Part shown: positions 8,671 to 19,294 of the stretch, in pieces
Layout of the letters: every line of letters begins with the position of its first letter
How positions within the stretch are numbered: position 1 is the stretch's first letter
Assembly: GCA_025738555.1 (NCBI GenBank)
Contig: JAOVFP010000010.1
Span: 3,348,001 to 3,412,000 of the forward strand
Direction: 5' to 3'
From: Cyathus striatus
Taxonomy: Eukaryota; Basidiomycota; Agaricomycetes; Agaricales; Nidulariaceae
DNA: 64,000 nt
Notes under the pieces: generated by a model
What the model was told of the DNA's origin: nothing
Database searches by the model: none
Seen by the model: the letters and a program-made list of their open reading frames with translations, nothing else
Position numbers and translations under genes: made by a program

Positions 8671-10261
8671 GGGGGGAGATATGGATATAGACATAGATAC
8701 TCGTCCATTAGGTATGCTTCAAGTTACATAAATTAATTTGATATCTTATCTTTTGATACATGTAGCCCCACTTGGAAACATCAGTCAACTTTTCGAGCCT
8801 TCTGGCAAAGGCACTTCAGATATCAATATTGCTGAAGGACCGAGGGGCCATTGCAACCTTGATTTTCTTCCCACTCGAGAACAAACCCATGAGTTACCAG
8901 TTGTATAAATATTTACATTGTCATCAATCAACCAACAGGGGCCAACATGCTAGCCACAATTCGCACTTATCAACAAGAATTCTTGTGTCAGAAGGATAAT
9001 TTCGTTGTTCCAACTATAGTATTTGAAGAAGAAGATCGTGAACATTCTGAGGATGTCATTCCCAAAATTTTCTGCAGAAGAAATCTAACACTTAGTCATT
9101 ATAAGGTCTGGATTACTGAAGCAGTAGCATTCCTTGACCAGAATGCTTATCCAGGAGATAATGAACTTGAATCCACAAAGTTACAGACTATTGGAGACAT
9201 GCAAAGTCACCTGAGGAGTTTAGATGATACCATATGAACAACTTGGAAGCTCTGGTGCGCAGTGAATAATGGGGAGCACTCGCCAATCCCAGAAGTTATT
9301 GATTGTTGTGAGATATTTCCTAAAGCTATCGTATATTTGTAAACTTAATTAAACTAAGCATGCTTTCACCACCATTGGTCTCAGATGGAAGCCTTGCCTG
9401 GACCTCTATTAGCATGCTTAGCAATGCTGGTCATTCTTCATCTCTTATCAGGACTAGCATGCCTGGGTAGCAACTTCCTTCTCTCTGCTTTGCAAATAAT
9501 AGTCACAAGCTCTTGTGTCACTTACGTCAGTAAACTTGGTATTTGGACTAAGATAGAGGATCCTTTAGGAGTTCTCAGTGGGGCCTCTAGTTTTCTGGTG
9601 GATATACGTACAGCAATGCAAGAATTTGACCTAAATCCTGATGTGGTCAAATATGCATGCTGTCCTAGATGCTATGCTTTGTACGTACCATCAGGTTTGG
9701 GAGTGAATAAGTATCCAAAAACTTGTACATTTCAAGCATTTCCTGAGGAGGATCTTGATTATGAATGATATCAATATCACGATATTTCCCTCCTGGCTCA
9801 CCAGACCTCCATGGGAACTAGGGTCCAGGAAAGGAGGGAAGCTGATCGCAGATCAGTGGCAGACACTCTGCACTGTAAGTTTGGTGATTACTCTAATTTG
9901 TGTATGGAGTCAAGAAGAAGTGTCCCCCCACCAAAAGAATTTGTTGGAAAACTACCTTGCATTAGTAACTGCTATCAGGTGGAGCACTATGCGTTCAGTA
10001 TTGGACAGAAATATCAAGATCCTTGAGGAAAATCTACATTCATATTTGAGCTCATTTATCACTCTGTTTTCAGCTGAAGAACTGAAACCAAACCATCACC
10101 TTTGTATGCACTTGGCAGAATGCATGAGAAATTTTGGACTAGTACATGGTTGGTGGACATTTGTGTTCAAGCGGTACAATGGTATCTTGCAAAAAATAAA
10201 TACTAATAGTAAATTTGGTAAGCTGTTGATACACTTTAATACTGATGAAGTCAATTATTAA
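8671..10261 (+). pseudogene. Plavaka-type transposase, middle and C-terminal parts
   Basis: This is the continuation of the gene begun at 3243. It contains DMDIDIDTRPLGMLQ and, after a likely intron (about 8722-8764), PLGNISQLFEPSGKG; a coding block at 8940-9237 with EDREHSEDVIPKIF; a block at 9560-9768 with VDIRTAMQEFDLNPDVVKYA and the zinc-like CCPRCYALYVP; and the C-terminal block LTRPPWELGSRKGGKLIADQ, LENYLALVTA, PNHHLCMHLAECMRNFGLVH, GWWTFVFKRYNGILQ. These are hallmarks I associate with Plavaka elements. The large catalytic core that normally lies between the zinc motif and the PPW block is missing at about 9768, so the copy is dead. Frameshifts and stops occur at 8900-8950 and 9238-9560. 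Confidence 0.68.
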
Positions 10262-10270
10262 TACAATTTA

Positions 10271-10949
10271 CAGTATTATGGTGTTCCTTGACACACTAGC
10301 ATGACTTGACACACCTGGACTCCTTTCATCTTCCAGCCTCACCACTTCGTCGTATTGCTTAGATATTTTGTATACATCTTCTCATACATATATCATCATA
10401 GGTAAATATTTTGGAAGGCATAAAATGAGCTCGAAGAGGATATAGGTTAGGATTACTACAATTTTAGATGAAAATCCCATCTTGTCACAGTTTTCCAATG
10501 AAACTTTTGAGTTTTCTGCCAGGTGCACATTCTTACAAAAATTTATGTATATACGTATAGCAAATTCCGACATTTCCCCAAATATTTAGCCCACTCAAGA
10601 ATGAAACACGATCATAAAAATTGAAATAGTGATAAAGTAGCAACTTTGATGGTTTCAGCGTGTGACATTTATTCATCACACGCTCTTGACCCCACACAAA
10701 CTCGCGGGTGTGAACTGTTGTGACACCCGTGACATTACTGTGTCAAGTCGTGTTTTTGGCTGAAAAGTGATCCCCTCAGAAATCAGCTTTGTATATATGT
10801 TTGCACATATAATTCTACCTCAAAAGTTCGTATTTGCGGTCTTAATATATTCTAAATTACGTTTATTAACTTTGTTTTTAAAAATATCCAGTACATATTT
10901 CATAATTTGTTACTTTTCATCAGGTGTGTCAAGGAACACCATAATACTG
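10271..10949. mobile_element. MITE with 26-bp terminal inverted repeats
   Basis: The left end CAGTATTATGGTGTTCCTTG (on to 10296) is matched exactly by the inverted right end at 10924-10949. The flanks carry TA on both sides (10269-10270 and 10950-10951), which points to TA target duplication as in Tc1/mariner-like elements. The 679-bp body has no transposase; its middle carries a GTGTGAC/GTCACAC-rich segment at 10662-10750. It sits immediately behind the end of the Plavaka gene. Confidence 0.85.
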
Positions 10950-11289
10950 TACTATACAATTAGGTGAGTTAGAACTCACATTTCTTCGAACCTTTTGCCA
11001 GGGAAAAAACTTGAAAGCTTTAATGTCATGCGATGTCAGGCATGATTTTTGATTATATATAATGCATGCAAATGCACTGTATACCACAATTAAAGAAATT
11101 GCACAGTAATGTCACATGACTGAATACTTCACACCATCACATGATACAATACACTACTAATCAAATATTCCCAATACTATACATGAACAAACCAATACCT
11201 TACATGAACAAATAACCCTAAATCACCATTAAACATCATACACATATCAATAATTAATCACTTGCACAAACAATGCACTAACAAAGGAT
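10950..11289. other. AT-rich stretch without recognised gene
   Basis: There is no long open frame and no RNA gene. An isolated TTCGAACC word at about 10986 has no matching A box, so no tRNA is called. It is probably flanking or leader sequence of the Gypsy element that starts its gag at 12584. Confidence 0.4.
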
Positions 11290-11640
11290 AATATGACACT
11301 CTTTCATTGTGTTATTCATCCATTGTATAAAGACAATGAGAGACTATTTATATACAACTCCATTGTTTTCAATCCTATTGTTCATAATAAATGAACTGCA
11401 TTGTACTATTCACCTATTTTTGAAGACAATGAGAAAACTATTTATATACAACTCCATTGTTTTCAATCCTATTGTTCATAATAAATGAACTACATTGTAC
11501 TCTTTACCCATTGTCCAAAGACAATGTGAAACTATTTATATATGACTCCATTGTTTTCACTGCCATTGTTTACACAATGGCAGATAGGTATCTATTGTTC
11601 ACTGCTCCATTGTTATAAAAATGGATTCCTATTGTTCTTG
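11290..11640. repeat. 94-bp tandem repeat rich in ACAATG/CATTGT
   Basis: GACAATGAGA/GACAATGTGA blocks start at 11332, 11425 and 11520 and are followed by a shared ACTATTTATATACAACTCC segment, giving about three units of 93-95 bp. ACAATG and CATTGTT words continue in degenerate form to about 11750. The array lies in the putative LTR or leader of the downstream gag gene. A related ACAATGG pair of 90-bp repeats occurs at 26131-26310. Confidence 0.8.
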
Positions 11641-11847
11641 CCCAGAACAATGTAGCTCTTTATTTAGAACAATGTAATTCATTACACATTGTTCTGATAT
11701 ATGCTATTGTTCTCTGCTGACTAACCCTCAAATACCATTGTCCTGTACAGCCTCAGATCTAAAATCTACACTTGCACATTACTTGTTTTGGAGAACAATG
11801 TAGATTGGTAGAGTGGGAATTGGATTACTAAGCAAGTTGGGAAAAGG

Positions 11848-11856
11848 TATATAAGG
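11848..11856 (+). promoter_or_regulatory. TATA box upstream of the Gypsy gag gene
   Basis: TATATAAGG is followed by a pyrimidine/purine-mixed leader. It lies 728 bases before the gag ATG and fits the promoter of a 5' LTR whose borders could not be fixed. Confidence 0.4.
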
Positions 11857-11934
11857 AGGGCAGTTTGGCAGTAGATAGATAGCTACCCACCCCCCAGTAG
11901 TCTCACCCAATTGTCATTAGTCATTAGTTATTAG

Positions 11935-12075
11935 TACAGTTTTATCAGCACAGCCAGTACAGTTAGTATCAGTAACAGTCACAGAAATCGAAGCAGTCAC
12001 AGTCACAGTCACAGTCACAGATAAAGTATCAGTCACAGTCACAGTATCAGTCAGAGTAACAGTAACAGAATAAGA
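11935..12075. repeat. CACAGT hexamer microsatellite
   Basis: The run consists of irregular CAGTCA/CACAGT/CAGTAT hexamers. It lies between the TATA box and gag. Confidence 0.75.
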
Positions 12076-12382
12076 AGCAGATCATAGGTCAAGTTCTAAG
12101 CAAGTTGAACATTGATCTATTCAATATACACATTATAAATAGCATTAGGTCTATAGTGTGTACTATACCCCTTTCATTATACTTGACATCATATACAGCC
12201 TTTGCTGTACATTATCCTTCATACCAAGTTTCATACAATTTATACAGCTTTTGCTGTACAAGATCACCTATTAAATTTCCAAGAATATTCTTGCTAAATA
12301 TTTCCTGACACTCAGGTGTTGTAACACGAACAAAGTTGATTCCTGTTAGCACCTTAGATTAACTTAATGTTAAATGACAAAG

Positions 12383-12400
12383 TGGAGCCCACCGCGAGGG
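12383..12400 (+). promoter_or_regulatory. Possible tRNA-type primer-binding site
   Basis: TGGAGCCCACCGCGAGGG begins with TGG and is GC-rich in an AT-rich leader. It could pair with a tRNA 3' end, and it lies between the TATA box and gag. The LTR border is not proven, so this is tentative. Confidence 0.3.
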
Positions 12401-12583
12401 AAATATTTTTAGCAGAATATTCTCCTTGGCCTCATTATACATTTATAAATCATACAACAATTAAACACATTGTTACCTTCCAACTCTATCTATATTAATC
12501 ACCACTTCTCAACTATAAATAATCTCAACATCCTATAAATAACTTCACATAATTTCCCACACTATAAATAAATACTACAAGCC

Positions 12584-14425
12584 ATGACTGACAAGCCCAA
12601 AGATAATGAAGGACAAACCAGTCACAAACATACCAAGAATGACATGCCATTCAGAGGTATGTGAGGTGCTCCTCGCATATTCAAAGGCGAATACTCTGAA
12701 GTTGTATGCTTTGTCAGAAATTATGATCACCTACTAGACATGTACAATGTCACAGAAGACAAAGATAAATGTGAACTGATTAAAGAATATGTTTCACCTG
12801 CAGTGGAACGATTCATTGATACATCAGATCATATGAAAGAAGCAGCTTATAGTTGGAAAGGACTTTGAGAAGAAATTCTAAATTACTATGATGCTGAAAG
12901 AGGCAAAGCAGCATATATGCCTGAAGATTTAGTAACATTTGCTACCTATAGTAGTCATGAACCAATAATGACACTAGATGATTGGAAGAAATATTTTCGT
13001 GATTACAAGTCAATTGCAGGATACCTTAAGGACAAGAATCATATTACCTCAGATCAATATAATGGATATTTCTGGATGGGAATTCCTGAAGATCTTAGGA
13101 ACCTTTTAGAAATCAAGCTAGTAGCAGGAGAGCCTACACATGACATGGCCAAGCCTTGGACTGTGTCAAAGATTACTGAAGCAGCAGAATCACACTTCAA
13201 GAGAGGTAAGTTTACTGATTTATTATTTTCAACTAACCGTACAGGAAGACAATGGAGAGATATTGATCTTTCCGATTCTGAGTCATCTGATTATGACTCA
13301 GACTATGAATGGGAAAGAATTCAGAGGAAGATTAGAGCTCAAAGGCATAAGAAGAATAGGAAGCATAAGAAAGATAGAGAAAGGAAAGATACTAAAAATT
13401 GTACAGTATCTTTACCTGCACCAATTCCACCTGCACCAATTCCACCAGTTGCACCTAGACCAGGTGAGACAAATAATGGTGTAGCACATTACCAGGGTAG
13501 TCCTGAAGAAATAGAAGAATTAATTCACCAATTAAACGCAATGTCACTCAATGACAAGCGCTATGCAGGATTGTACTACAGAGTTTTAACATTAGATAAG
13601 ACAGGATTTGCTGCCAAATGTATTCGAGAACCTCCTAAGGGTAACATAGTCCAAAGAACATACAGAATCCCAGCAGAACAACCTTCAAAGTCACCTGCTA
13701 CCTTTCCAAACAACATAAATATGTCAAACCCACCCTTTCAATCTGGAATGTCAGCTGAATCTGGAATGTGTTATGGGTGTGGGAAAAGTGGACATATGAT
13801 GAGAGATTGTCCAAAGTTAGCAGACTTCATACAGAAGGGTATCATTAAATGGGATAGCTATGGACGTAAATATACATTAGGAGATGGAACCAGAATCTAT
13901 CGTAAACCTGGGGAATCCTTATACCAAGCTGTCACACATTACTTAACACCTTCAAGTAACTTCATATCAATTTCATCTGATGTAGAGTCATACTATGACA
14001 ACCTGCAATCACATCATTATGCTATCAATGAATCAGATGTAGACCATTCTGATTGGAATGATGAGTCACAACACGTGTTCAATTCACAATATGGTTCTTA
14101 CCTCATTGATCCTAATTCAGACACAGATGATGAAGATGAACCTATGTATATGTTTGCCGCACCAGAGGATTGTCAACCCGGACAAGTCGCACCATTAGTA
14201 CGTGTATTTCTGGCTGAAAGAACAATGAAGTCAAATAAGAATCCCCAGAAATTAATATTTGATGGAGTTGAAGTACTACGTAAACCCTATGGATGTACAA
14301 TCAATTCAGATGAGTTGAATGTTGAGAAAGATGAGAGTAAAGTTAAAAAAGGGAAGGAGAAGAAGGGAAGACACACTAAAGCACAGTGTGCACTGGCTGT
14401 TCAGTTATTTCTATTAGTTTGCTAG
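12584..14425 (+). pseudogene. Ty3/Gypsy gag protein with two in-frame TGA stops
   Basis: The ATG at 12584 starts a frame that is in phase with the long open stretch 12917-14425, giving 613 codons interrupted only by TGA at 12662-12664 and 12866-12868. The second part contains the capsid-like region (WKKYFRDYKSIAGYLKDKNH, LRNLLEIKLVAG), a Ser/Asp-rich patch, a run of basic residues, a PAPIPPAPIPP linker, and the zinc knuckle CYGCGKSGHMMRDC at about 13768-13812. The tail MYMFAAPEDCQPG...LAERTMKSNKNPQKLIFDGV recurs in a diverged copy at 49464-49600, which runs on into an aspartic protease. No pol follows here; the sequence decays after 14425. Both stops could derive from CGA by one C-to-T change. 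Confidence 0.85.
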
Positions 14426-15142
14426 CACTTTTTACAGTAAAACAGCTGCAAATAAGAAAGAGGAAGATGAAGCTATCTCTTCCACTAAAGAGTGTATACA
14501 CTTATTTCATAGTAAATTAATTCTAATGCAATTATTTCAATGCTGAGATAATTATTAAAGAAGTTGGCCTTGCTGTGGCATTTCCTGCATGTGTTATGGC
14601 TACTGAGACCTCTGGAACTACCACTGAAGCAACTGCTGCTGCTGGAGTTGCAATTGAAGCAGCAACTTTTAATACTGAGATTACTCAAGCTTCTGAAATT
14701 GCCACTGGAGCTACTACTAAAACTAGTATTATTGAGACTTTGACTTTAACTATTGGAACTTCTGCTGAAGCTACAACTATTGAGACTGTAACTGAAATTA
14801 ACATTATGAATACTCCTGAGGCATCAGCCATAGGTGGTGGAGGAAGAATTAAAAGAAAAGTTATTCTAGCTGTCACTTTCACAGATAGTGAATCTGAAAG
14901 TACTGAAAACAATGGTACTGGAGACAATGAAAGTGAGAATGAGAATGATAGTGATGCTGAAGGAGAGAGATAATTTGAAAATAAAGTAAAATAGTGAAGA
15001 AACTGATAGTGAGAGTTCTGATAATGAGATCATTGATATTGAGGAAAAGGAAAAGAATATGGAGGTGAATAGTGAGAAACTAACTGCTTGGATTAATGCA
15101 CTGTCAATGGCTGTTACATCTTCTCTTGGTAATAAAACAAAA
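14426..15142 (+). other. Acidic, Thr/Glu-rich coding-like region of unknown origin
   Basis: A plus-strand frame at 14575-14973 encodes a low-complexity Ala/Thr/Glu-rich protein ending in a Ser/Asp/Glu tract (TDSESESTENNG). After a stop and shift, acidic coding-like sequence continues to about 15130 (ITAWINALSMAVTSSLG-like reading). It could be the 3' region of the Gypsy element or a gene of another element. I do not recognise it. Confidence 0.25.
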
Positions 15143-15272
15143 TATTTATTTCAACAGTAGAAAAGCAATAGAATAGTTGAAGTAGCAGGTTATATATATT
15201 ATACAAGTGGCTAACCATAACTAAACCTGCTACTTCAACTATTCTATTGCTTTTCTACTGTTGAAATAAATA
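15143..15272. repeat. Perfect 49-bp inverted repeat with 32-bp loop (hairpin element)
   Basis: The left arm 15143-15191 and right arm 15224-15272 are exact reverse complements over all 49 bases; the loop is 15192-15223. A coding-like reading on the left (SSLG) seems to continue on the right (SAWQNNTRHILSFWECD), so the hairpin looks inserted. No target duplication is obvious. A foldback MITE or an inverted-duplication product are both possible. Confidence 0.92.
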
Positions 15273-15589
15273 GGCTCTGCTTGGCAAAATAATACAAGGC
15301 ATATTCTCAGTTTCTGGGAATGTGATCAAAGTCCCAGGCTCTATATTTGGTAAGGCACTGCCACTAGCATCAGCTGCCAATTTGATTAGTGATCACTGAT
15401 ACTGCATCAATCAACTGCCTGCTTCTGCCTGGCATTTGTCCTTGCTCCCCCCTGGTGTTATCCTTGCTTTCTCTTTGTCTCCTCAGCGTGGCCTCCTTGT
15501 GTTCTCCTTGCTTCTGCCTGTTGTCCTTCCTGTGCCTGACTCATGCTCCCACCATGCCCACATCTAATTAAAACATCTCAGTCTCAGTA
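15273..15589. other. Flank of the KDZ element, pyrimidine-rich
   Basis: A short coding-like stretch follows the hairpin and then a CT-rich region with TCCTTGCTTCTGCCTG-like repeats (15410-15550). No gene was recognised. Confidence 0.35.
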
Positions 15590-15870
15590 TGTTGCACTCT
15601 CCCACAGTTATCACTGGACTCTCACTGGACTCTCACCAGACTATCGAGAGTCTCACTAGACTCTCACCACACTATCGAGAATCCAGTGAGAGTCTCACCA
15701 CACTATTGAGAATTTAGTGAGAGTCTCATCATACAATCAGTAGTCTCAGTGAGACTACTCTCACTGTATTCTCACTGTAAAACTGTTGCCAACCTCAAAT
15801 ATATTATAATCTCACTGTAGTCTCACTGAAGTCTCACTGTACTCTCACTGTACTCTCACTGTACTCTCAT
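15590..15870. repeat. CTCACTG-rich left end of the KDZ element
   Basis: CTCACTGGACTCTCAC, GAGAGTCTCACTAGACT and AGTGAGAGTCTC words alternate, partly as nested inverted repeats, ending in a run of CTCACTGTA units (15790-15860). Confidence 0.65.
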
Positions 15871-16252
15871 TTCTCAAATATGCATATAAAGTGAAATATA
15901 TACATTTTTTTTGGAGAGTTTCTAAAGTTATCTTACAACTTGTCATTATGATACAACAAATAGCTATTACATTCAGCTATATATTTGTGATATAAGTCCA
16001 TGCACTTGATATAACTTATCAGAGGTGCAATAAAAATCAAAACAAGATAAGAAATATGAATATGTCCATGCTCTTAACATGACAAGTCAGTGGAGCAAAT
16101 AAAAATTGTGTTTAAAGATAGGAAGTGAGAGAAGTGAAGAAAGTGAGTCTTGGGAAAAGGTGGAAATAAAGTAATAGAAGGAAAATACTACATAGAGGTG
16201 GAAAGACATAACTGAGGGAGTTGAGATGCAAAAATTAGCAAATACAAAGAAC

Positions 16253-18577
16253 TTAGACATCAATATCCAATCCATAATCTGCTATTCCCTCATCCTCTTC
16301 TCTGTCATATTCATCTGCTGCTTCCTCTCTGTCATATATATCTTCTGCTTCCTCTTCTGTTTCCTCTTCTACTTCCTCCTCTTCCAAATCAGAATTATCA
16401 GATTCATCTTCTATAAGATCTTCATCATCTTGAGTACTATTGTTTCTTTCAAGCTGCTTCTTAATAACCTTTTGTGTATGTATAAATAGAAGTGCATGTA
16501 TAGTCCAGTTGAAGTTAATGACAGTCATTCTGTTAAGCATGTTTTGATATCCTCCAAGCCATGCATTTAGTTGCTCACAAGCCTGTATGTAAATACTAAA
16601 TAAAGTTCTGTATTTATATGAATTTCTTCTTACCTGAGTATTGAAGGCTCTCTTATAATGTGGTCTTCCATGAATATCATTTTCCACTACAACCAAGTTA
16701 GGTGCAGATCCATTTAAAGGTGCTGGGTTGCACCATTTACGACATGTATAATCAGTTGTTCTATGGTTAATATAATGATATGAATCAACAATAAATCTGG
16801 TTGTTAGACTCCAGATTCTCCATGCACCATTTAGCACAGCATTTTTTAGCACTACACATGCTTTATCAATACAGACATAACTTGGACGAGATTCAAGAGT
16901 TGGATATACATGATCTAAAAATCTCATAATATTTCCAGGTCCCTCAGATTTTGTAAACTTGGTCCATGCAATGACTGCTCCACATGGTGCACATAATGTT
17001 TCAACACAGTAAAATCAAGGAGCAGTAAAGTAATGGTTTCGCTCCTCATGTGGTGCAGGAGCATCATCATGAGGCATCACCTGCCGGTTTATGTGAGGAA
17101 GCCAATCTACTCGTTCCTTTTCAGTTCTTCGAATAAGTCTTCTTATTTCTAAAAGTGTTTGTCGACCAAATCTTACAAGATGGTTGTGCCATTGTGACTG
17201 ATGATTAATACATGTTTTAGAGTTTTGTTCTTTAGGGTTGTTACATGATTTTATATGACATAAGTGACCACGTATAGCTTGATGATATATACAAAATACA
17301 CCTGTTTTCTCATCTTCTAAACTGTTATCACAGTTCTCATATGCACAATGTCTTGGGCCCATAATGATTCCATCCATAACAACCATATTTACTATTGGTT
17401 TTTCAGTTTGATTTGATTGATTTGTATTTGGTACTCTACTGGATAATTCACTAGATGAATCACTAGATGAATTACTAGACAGTTCATTATCAACATCCAT
17501 ATTATTGGTTGTCCTGTTCATTTGTTGAATTTGTTGCCAAGAAAGTGCTCTAGCTTCTATTTCCTCTCTCATGGATTGATCAGCATCTTCACTTTGTAAA
17601 ATTGGAACTGTTTGATTTTCATCAATACCAGCTACTGCTGCTGGAGTATCATCAGTTATTCTGTCTGGAGTACTTTTATATTCATGTGTACATTCACTAC
17701 ATGAATGATCTTTAGCACATGCAATAATTCCATCCTGTCCAAGTGTTTCAAATGCTTTTCTAGTCAACTCTTGTATATTACATTCATCAGAAGTTATAAC
17801 AAGTGTTTTGTCATTGTAAGTAGCTACTTGTCTTGTACTTTCAGAAACAAATACTTGCCAAGTTTGTCTGTGAGACAGTTTAAATGCTGATTCTCTAAAG
17901 CATTCATTCCAAAATTCTGTAAATGCAGCTGTAGATGCATGAAAATAGTAAATTCCTTGTAGAACAACATTTGTGTAGCATCTGTCTGCCCAGACTTGCT
18001 GTCCAAGCTTTACATATTTTGCAGAGTTTTTTAATCCTTTTATACATGTGCCATTTGTATGTTTTACACTTTTATGATCTGCATAGTAAAATGAATTACA
18101 ACGCTTGCATTTCCCTTTCAGAACATAGGCACTACTGTAAGGATGCATTCCTTTTATAAGTGTTACATGTGAAACATCTCGTTTGCGAACATCTTGGTAA
18201 AGTGGTGCTTGATTACATGATTGTGTTGAACAAGTATAACGGCTTGGACAAATAGTAAAGACTGGTTCAATTTTTATAGTTTCTACAGAGTTTAGAGGAT
18301 GACCTTTTATAATTGGATCAAGTGCTAAAATTGTTGCAAATGAATCAAGTTTTGAGCCCAATGCATTTATTTTCTGTATATTGGTTAAATTTCCAGCAGC
18401 AGCAAATTCAACTTCAGTGAATAGATAATTAATTTTATCATTTACATCTCTTTGTAGAACTCTAATAAGAGCATTAATCCAACTTGTTGTAGGTTTTTTG
18501 TACACTTGTTTTTGGTATCCATGAAGATTCAATAGATCTGTATTATTTATTAATGTGAATATCAGTTTGAGTACCAC
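16253..18577 (-). pseudogene. KDZ transposase with CxC5/CxC6-type cysteine clusters, one nonsense codon
   Basis: The minus-strand frame from 18577 to 17015 carries a first cysteine cluster (YTCSTQSCNQAPLY...CKRCNSFYYADH, CxC5-like) and a second one (HCAYENC...GHLCHIKSCNNP...CINHQSQW, CxC6-like). TGA at 17015-17017 interrupts the frame, which continues in phase (FYCVETLCAPCGAVIAW) to the stop at 16253. The C-terminal part has VDSYHYINHRTTDYTCRKWC and ACEQLNAWLGG, conserved in KDZ transposases; the acidic residues there are likely catalytic. Residues VRRNSYKYRT... are an in-frame 51-nt intron (16583-16633, GT-AG) without stop. The tail is very acidic. The frame is open upstream to about 18750, so the true start lies in an upstream exon. 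Related local fragments have Tyr at the TGA position; CGA-to-TGA is another possible origin. Confidence 0.88.
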
Positions 18578-18839
18578 TGCTAATGTAATATCTTCATGGA
18601 AGTTGTTGGTGATAAATTCAGAAAAATCTGAAAATGCTATTTCTGAAAATAGATCTTGTGCTGGAGATGCCCATGCTTTTGGAATGCATGATATAAAGGC
18701 ATAAAATATGAAAAGCCAAATAATAGAGTGCCAGAAACTACAGAATTTTAAGTTAGCTTATTATCCTTGCAAAATTAAACAAACACAACAAGAGATATGT
18801 ATTTGAACTACAACACAAGGGAAGAATAGTTTAAGTTTA

Positions 18840-19245
18840 TAATGTACATATGAGATACTTGTTGAAAGCATAAGTAAAACATAATATGAATTGCTCTATG
18901 TTGTACTTGTTGAAAATACAACATTGAGATAAATACTAATAAAGATAAAACAAGTAACAAGTATACATGGAAATACTGTTGAAGTAAGATATAGTACAAA
19001 TCTTGCATACTTGTTGAAAGAATGCAAGACCAAAAGCAACTAATATAGAATTTACAGTCTATACTGTTGAAAGTAGGATCTAAGTTGGAAAAAGAAATGT
19101 GGTACAGTCCATACTGTTGAAAGTAGGATCTAAGTTGAAAAAAGAAATATTGTACAAGTCCATACTGTTGAAAGTAGGACCTAAGTTGAAAAAAAAAAAT
19201 TGTACAAGCAATACATACTTGTTGAAAGTATGCATACATATAACA
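18840..19245. repeat. 50-bp tandem repeat with ACTGTTGAAAGTAGGATCT core
   Basis: Three units start at 19063, 19113 and 19164; degenerate TACTTGTTGAAAG words extend the array to both sides. It separates the accessory gene from the transposase gene. The open frames over it on both strands are repeat translations. Confidence 0.8.
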
Positions 19246-19294
19246 GGTAAAATATTGAAACTGGATATAAACAAAAAGCAGTTGAATGAAATTC

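Noticed and set aside
10980..11000. TTCGAACC as a tRNA B box
   Set aside because: No A box or stems at the right distance.
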